From Poseidonibacter antarcticus (GTDB taxonomy: Bacteria; Campylobacterota; Campylobacteria; Campylobacterales; Arcobacteraceae), in contig NZ_RCWF01000004.1 in assembly GCF_003667345.1 (NCBI RefSeq), positions 125,674-189,673 on the forward strand: a stretch of DNA of 64,000 nucleotides, in the 5' to 3' direction. Below are positions 63,483 to 64,000 of the stretch, one piece after another. The translations under genes and the position numbers were made by a program. Position 1 is the stretch's first letter. Each line of letters starts with the position of its first letter. The notes beneath the pieces are model-generated. The model worked only from the letters and a program-made list of their open reading frames with translations. It ran no database searches and was not told the DNA's origin.

Positions 63483-64000
63483 ATGAATAAATACACAATC
63501 GTAGTTTGTGACCATATACATGAAGACGGATTAAATATTTTAAAAAATACTGAAGATGTTAATTATGTATATGCAGCAGATATTGATAAAAATGAACTTT
63601 TAAATGTAATTAAAGATGCAGATGTAGCAATTACTAGATCATCAACTACTGTTGATGAAAAGTTTTTAAATGCAGCTGTTAATCTAAAAGCGATTATTAG
63701 AGCTGGTGTTGGATATGATAATGTTGATATGGAAGGTTGTAGCAAAAGAGGAATCATTGCTATGAACGTTCCAACAGCGAATACAATCGCAGCAGTTGAA
63801 TTAACAATGGCCCATATGTTATCTTGTATGAGAAAGTTTCCGTATGCACACAATCAACTTAAAAATGAAAGAATTTGGAAAAGAGAAGATTGGTATGGAA
63901 ATGAACTTTTTGGTAAAAAATTAGGTGTTATTGGTTTTGGTAACATTGGACATAGAGTTGCATTAAGAGCTAAATCATTTGAAATGGATGTAGTAACATA
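63483..64000 (+). CDS. serA: D-3-phosphoglycerate dehydrogenase (partial)
   Basis: The first 172 codons are in the window; the rest runs off the right edge. The enzyme begins serine synthesis by oxidising 3-phosphoglycerate. 'VVCDHIHEDGLNIL' opens it, 'IIRAGVGYDNVDMEG' is the substrate region, 'NVPTANTIAAVELTMAHML' follows and the NAD-binding 'LGVIGFGNIGHRVA' starts near residue 143. ATG 63483 lies 18 bp after the rpsA stop. Position after rpsA matches other Campylobacterota. Confidence 0.92.
   Translation, partial: MNKYTIVVCDHIHEDGLNILKNTEDVNYVYAADIDKNELLNVIKDADVAITRSSTTVDEKFLNAAVNLKAIIRAGVGYDNVDMEGCSKRGIIAMNVPTANTIAAVELTMAHMLSCMRKFPYAHNQLKNERIWKREDWYGNELFGKKLGVIGFGNIGHRVALRAKSFEMDVVT

Noticed and set aside
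1-64000. CRISPR array, prophage, insertion sequence, tRNA or rRNA
   Set aside because: I found no regular spaced repeats, integrase or transposase genes, cloverleaf sequences or rRNA-like stretches on either strand.

Overview
The window is AT-rich, densely coded bacterial DNA from a Campylobacterota genome, most likely a marine or host-associated member of the Arcobacteraceae. The grounds are the codon bias, a sensor kinase with the 'AHQWRQPL' H-box typical of this phylum, a Rieske/cytochrome b/di-heme cytochrome c1 (petABC) operon, an atpB gene standing apart from other ATP synthase genes, and the order HIT-pheS-pheT-aroA-ispH-rpsA-serA, which Campylobacter also has. I see no rRNA, tRNA, CRISPR array, insertion sequence or prophage. 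The assignment rests on reading the sequence; no database was searched.

Layout. 1-2102 (minus): an OmpA-family protein and the start of a large Ig-repeat surface adhesin that runs off the left edge. 2329-6249: a LysE exporter, a small secreted protein, a gene-free stretch with a possible small RNA, and an orphan histidine kinase with two periplasmic solute-binding domains. 6445-14025: serS, a Cys-rich small protein, a TAXI binding protein, trpS, the run 110-aa protein-coaX-hisG(short form)-methyltransferase, and a two-gene ThrE exporter. 14081-30797 (all minus): amino-acid catabolism. 30994-34081: EamA, DedA, a nucleosidase-like protein, rplS and trmD. 34187-47717: metE, ilvA, atpB, a ThiE/TenI protein, an AddA/RecB-like helicase-nuclease, argB, thrC and petABC. 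47799-64000: rsmE, moeA-queC-queD-queE, fabG-acpP-fabF-accA, HIT, pheST, aroA, ispH, rpsA and partial serA.

The most interesting region is 14081-30797. Arginase, ornithine cyclodeaminase and PutA together would convert arginine to ornithine, proline and glutamate. A LIV-type ABC transporter and a YjiH-family membrane protein may bring substrate in. These genes lie in two minus-strand runs, each headed by a paralogous two-gene cassette: a 78-aa ribbon-helix-helix (RHH) protein followed by a roughly 215-aa protein I do not recognise. Each cassette has a TAGTA-rich palindrome just before the RHH gene and the same 16-bp tandem motif exactly 152 bp before its start codon. Further downstream each run has a related structured leader with the core TTACTTGGCGG: one precedes putA, the other precedes ornithine cyclodeaminase. 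The second leader ends in a 41-bp segment that matches the putA start region at 36 of 41 positions. I infer that an ancestral RHH-unknown-leader-putA unit was duplicated and reused for arginine breakdown. The PutA here starts directly with its proline dehydrogenase part and lacks the N-terminal RHH domain of trifunctional PutA, so a separate RHH protein may do that job.
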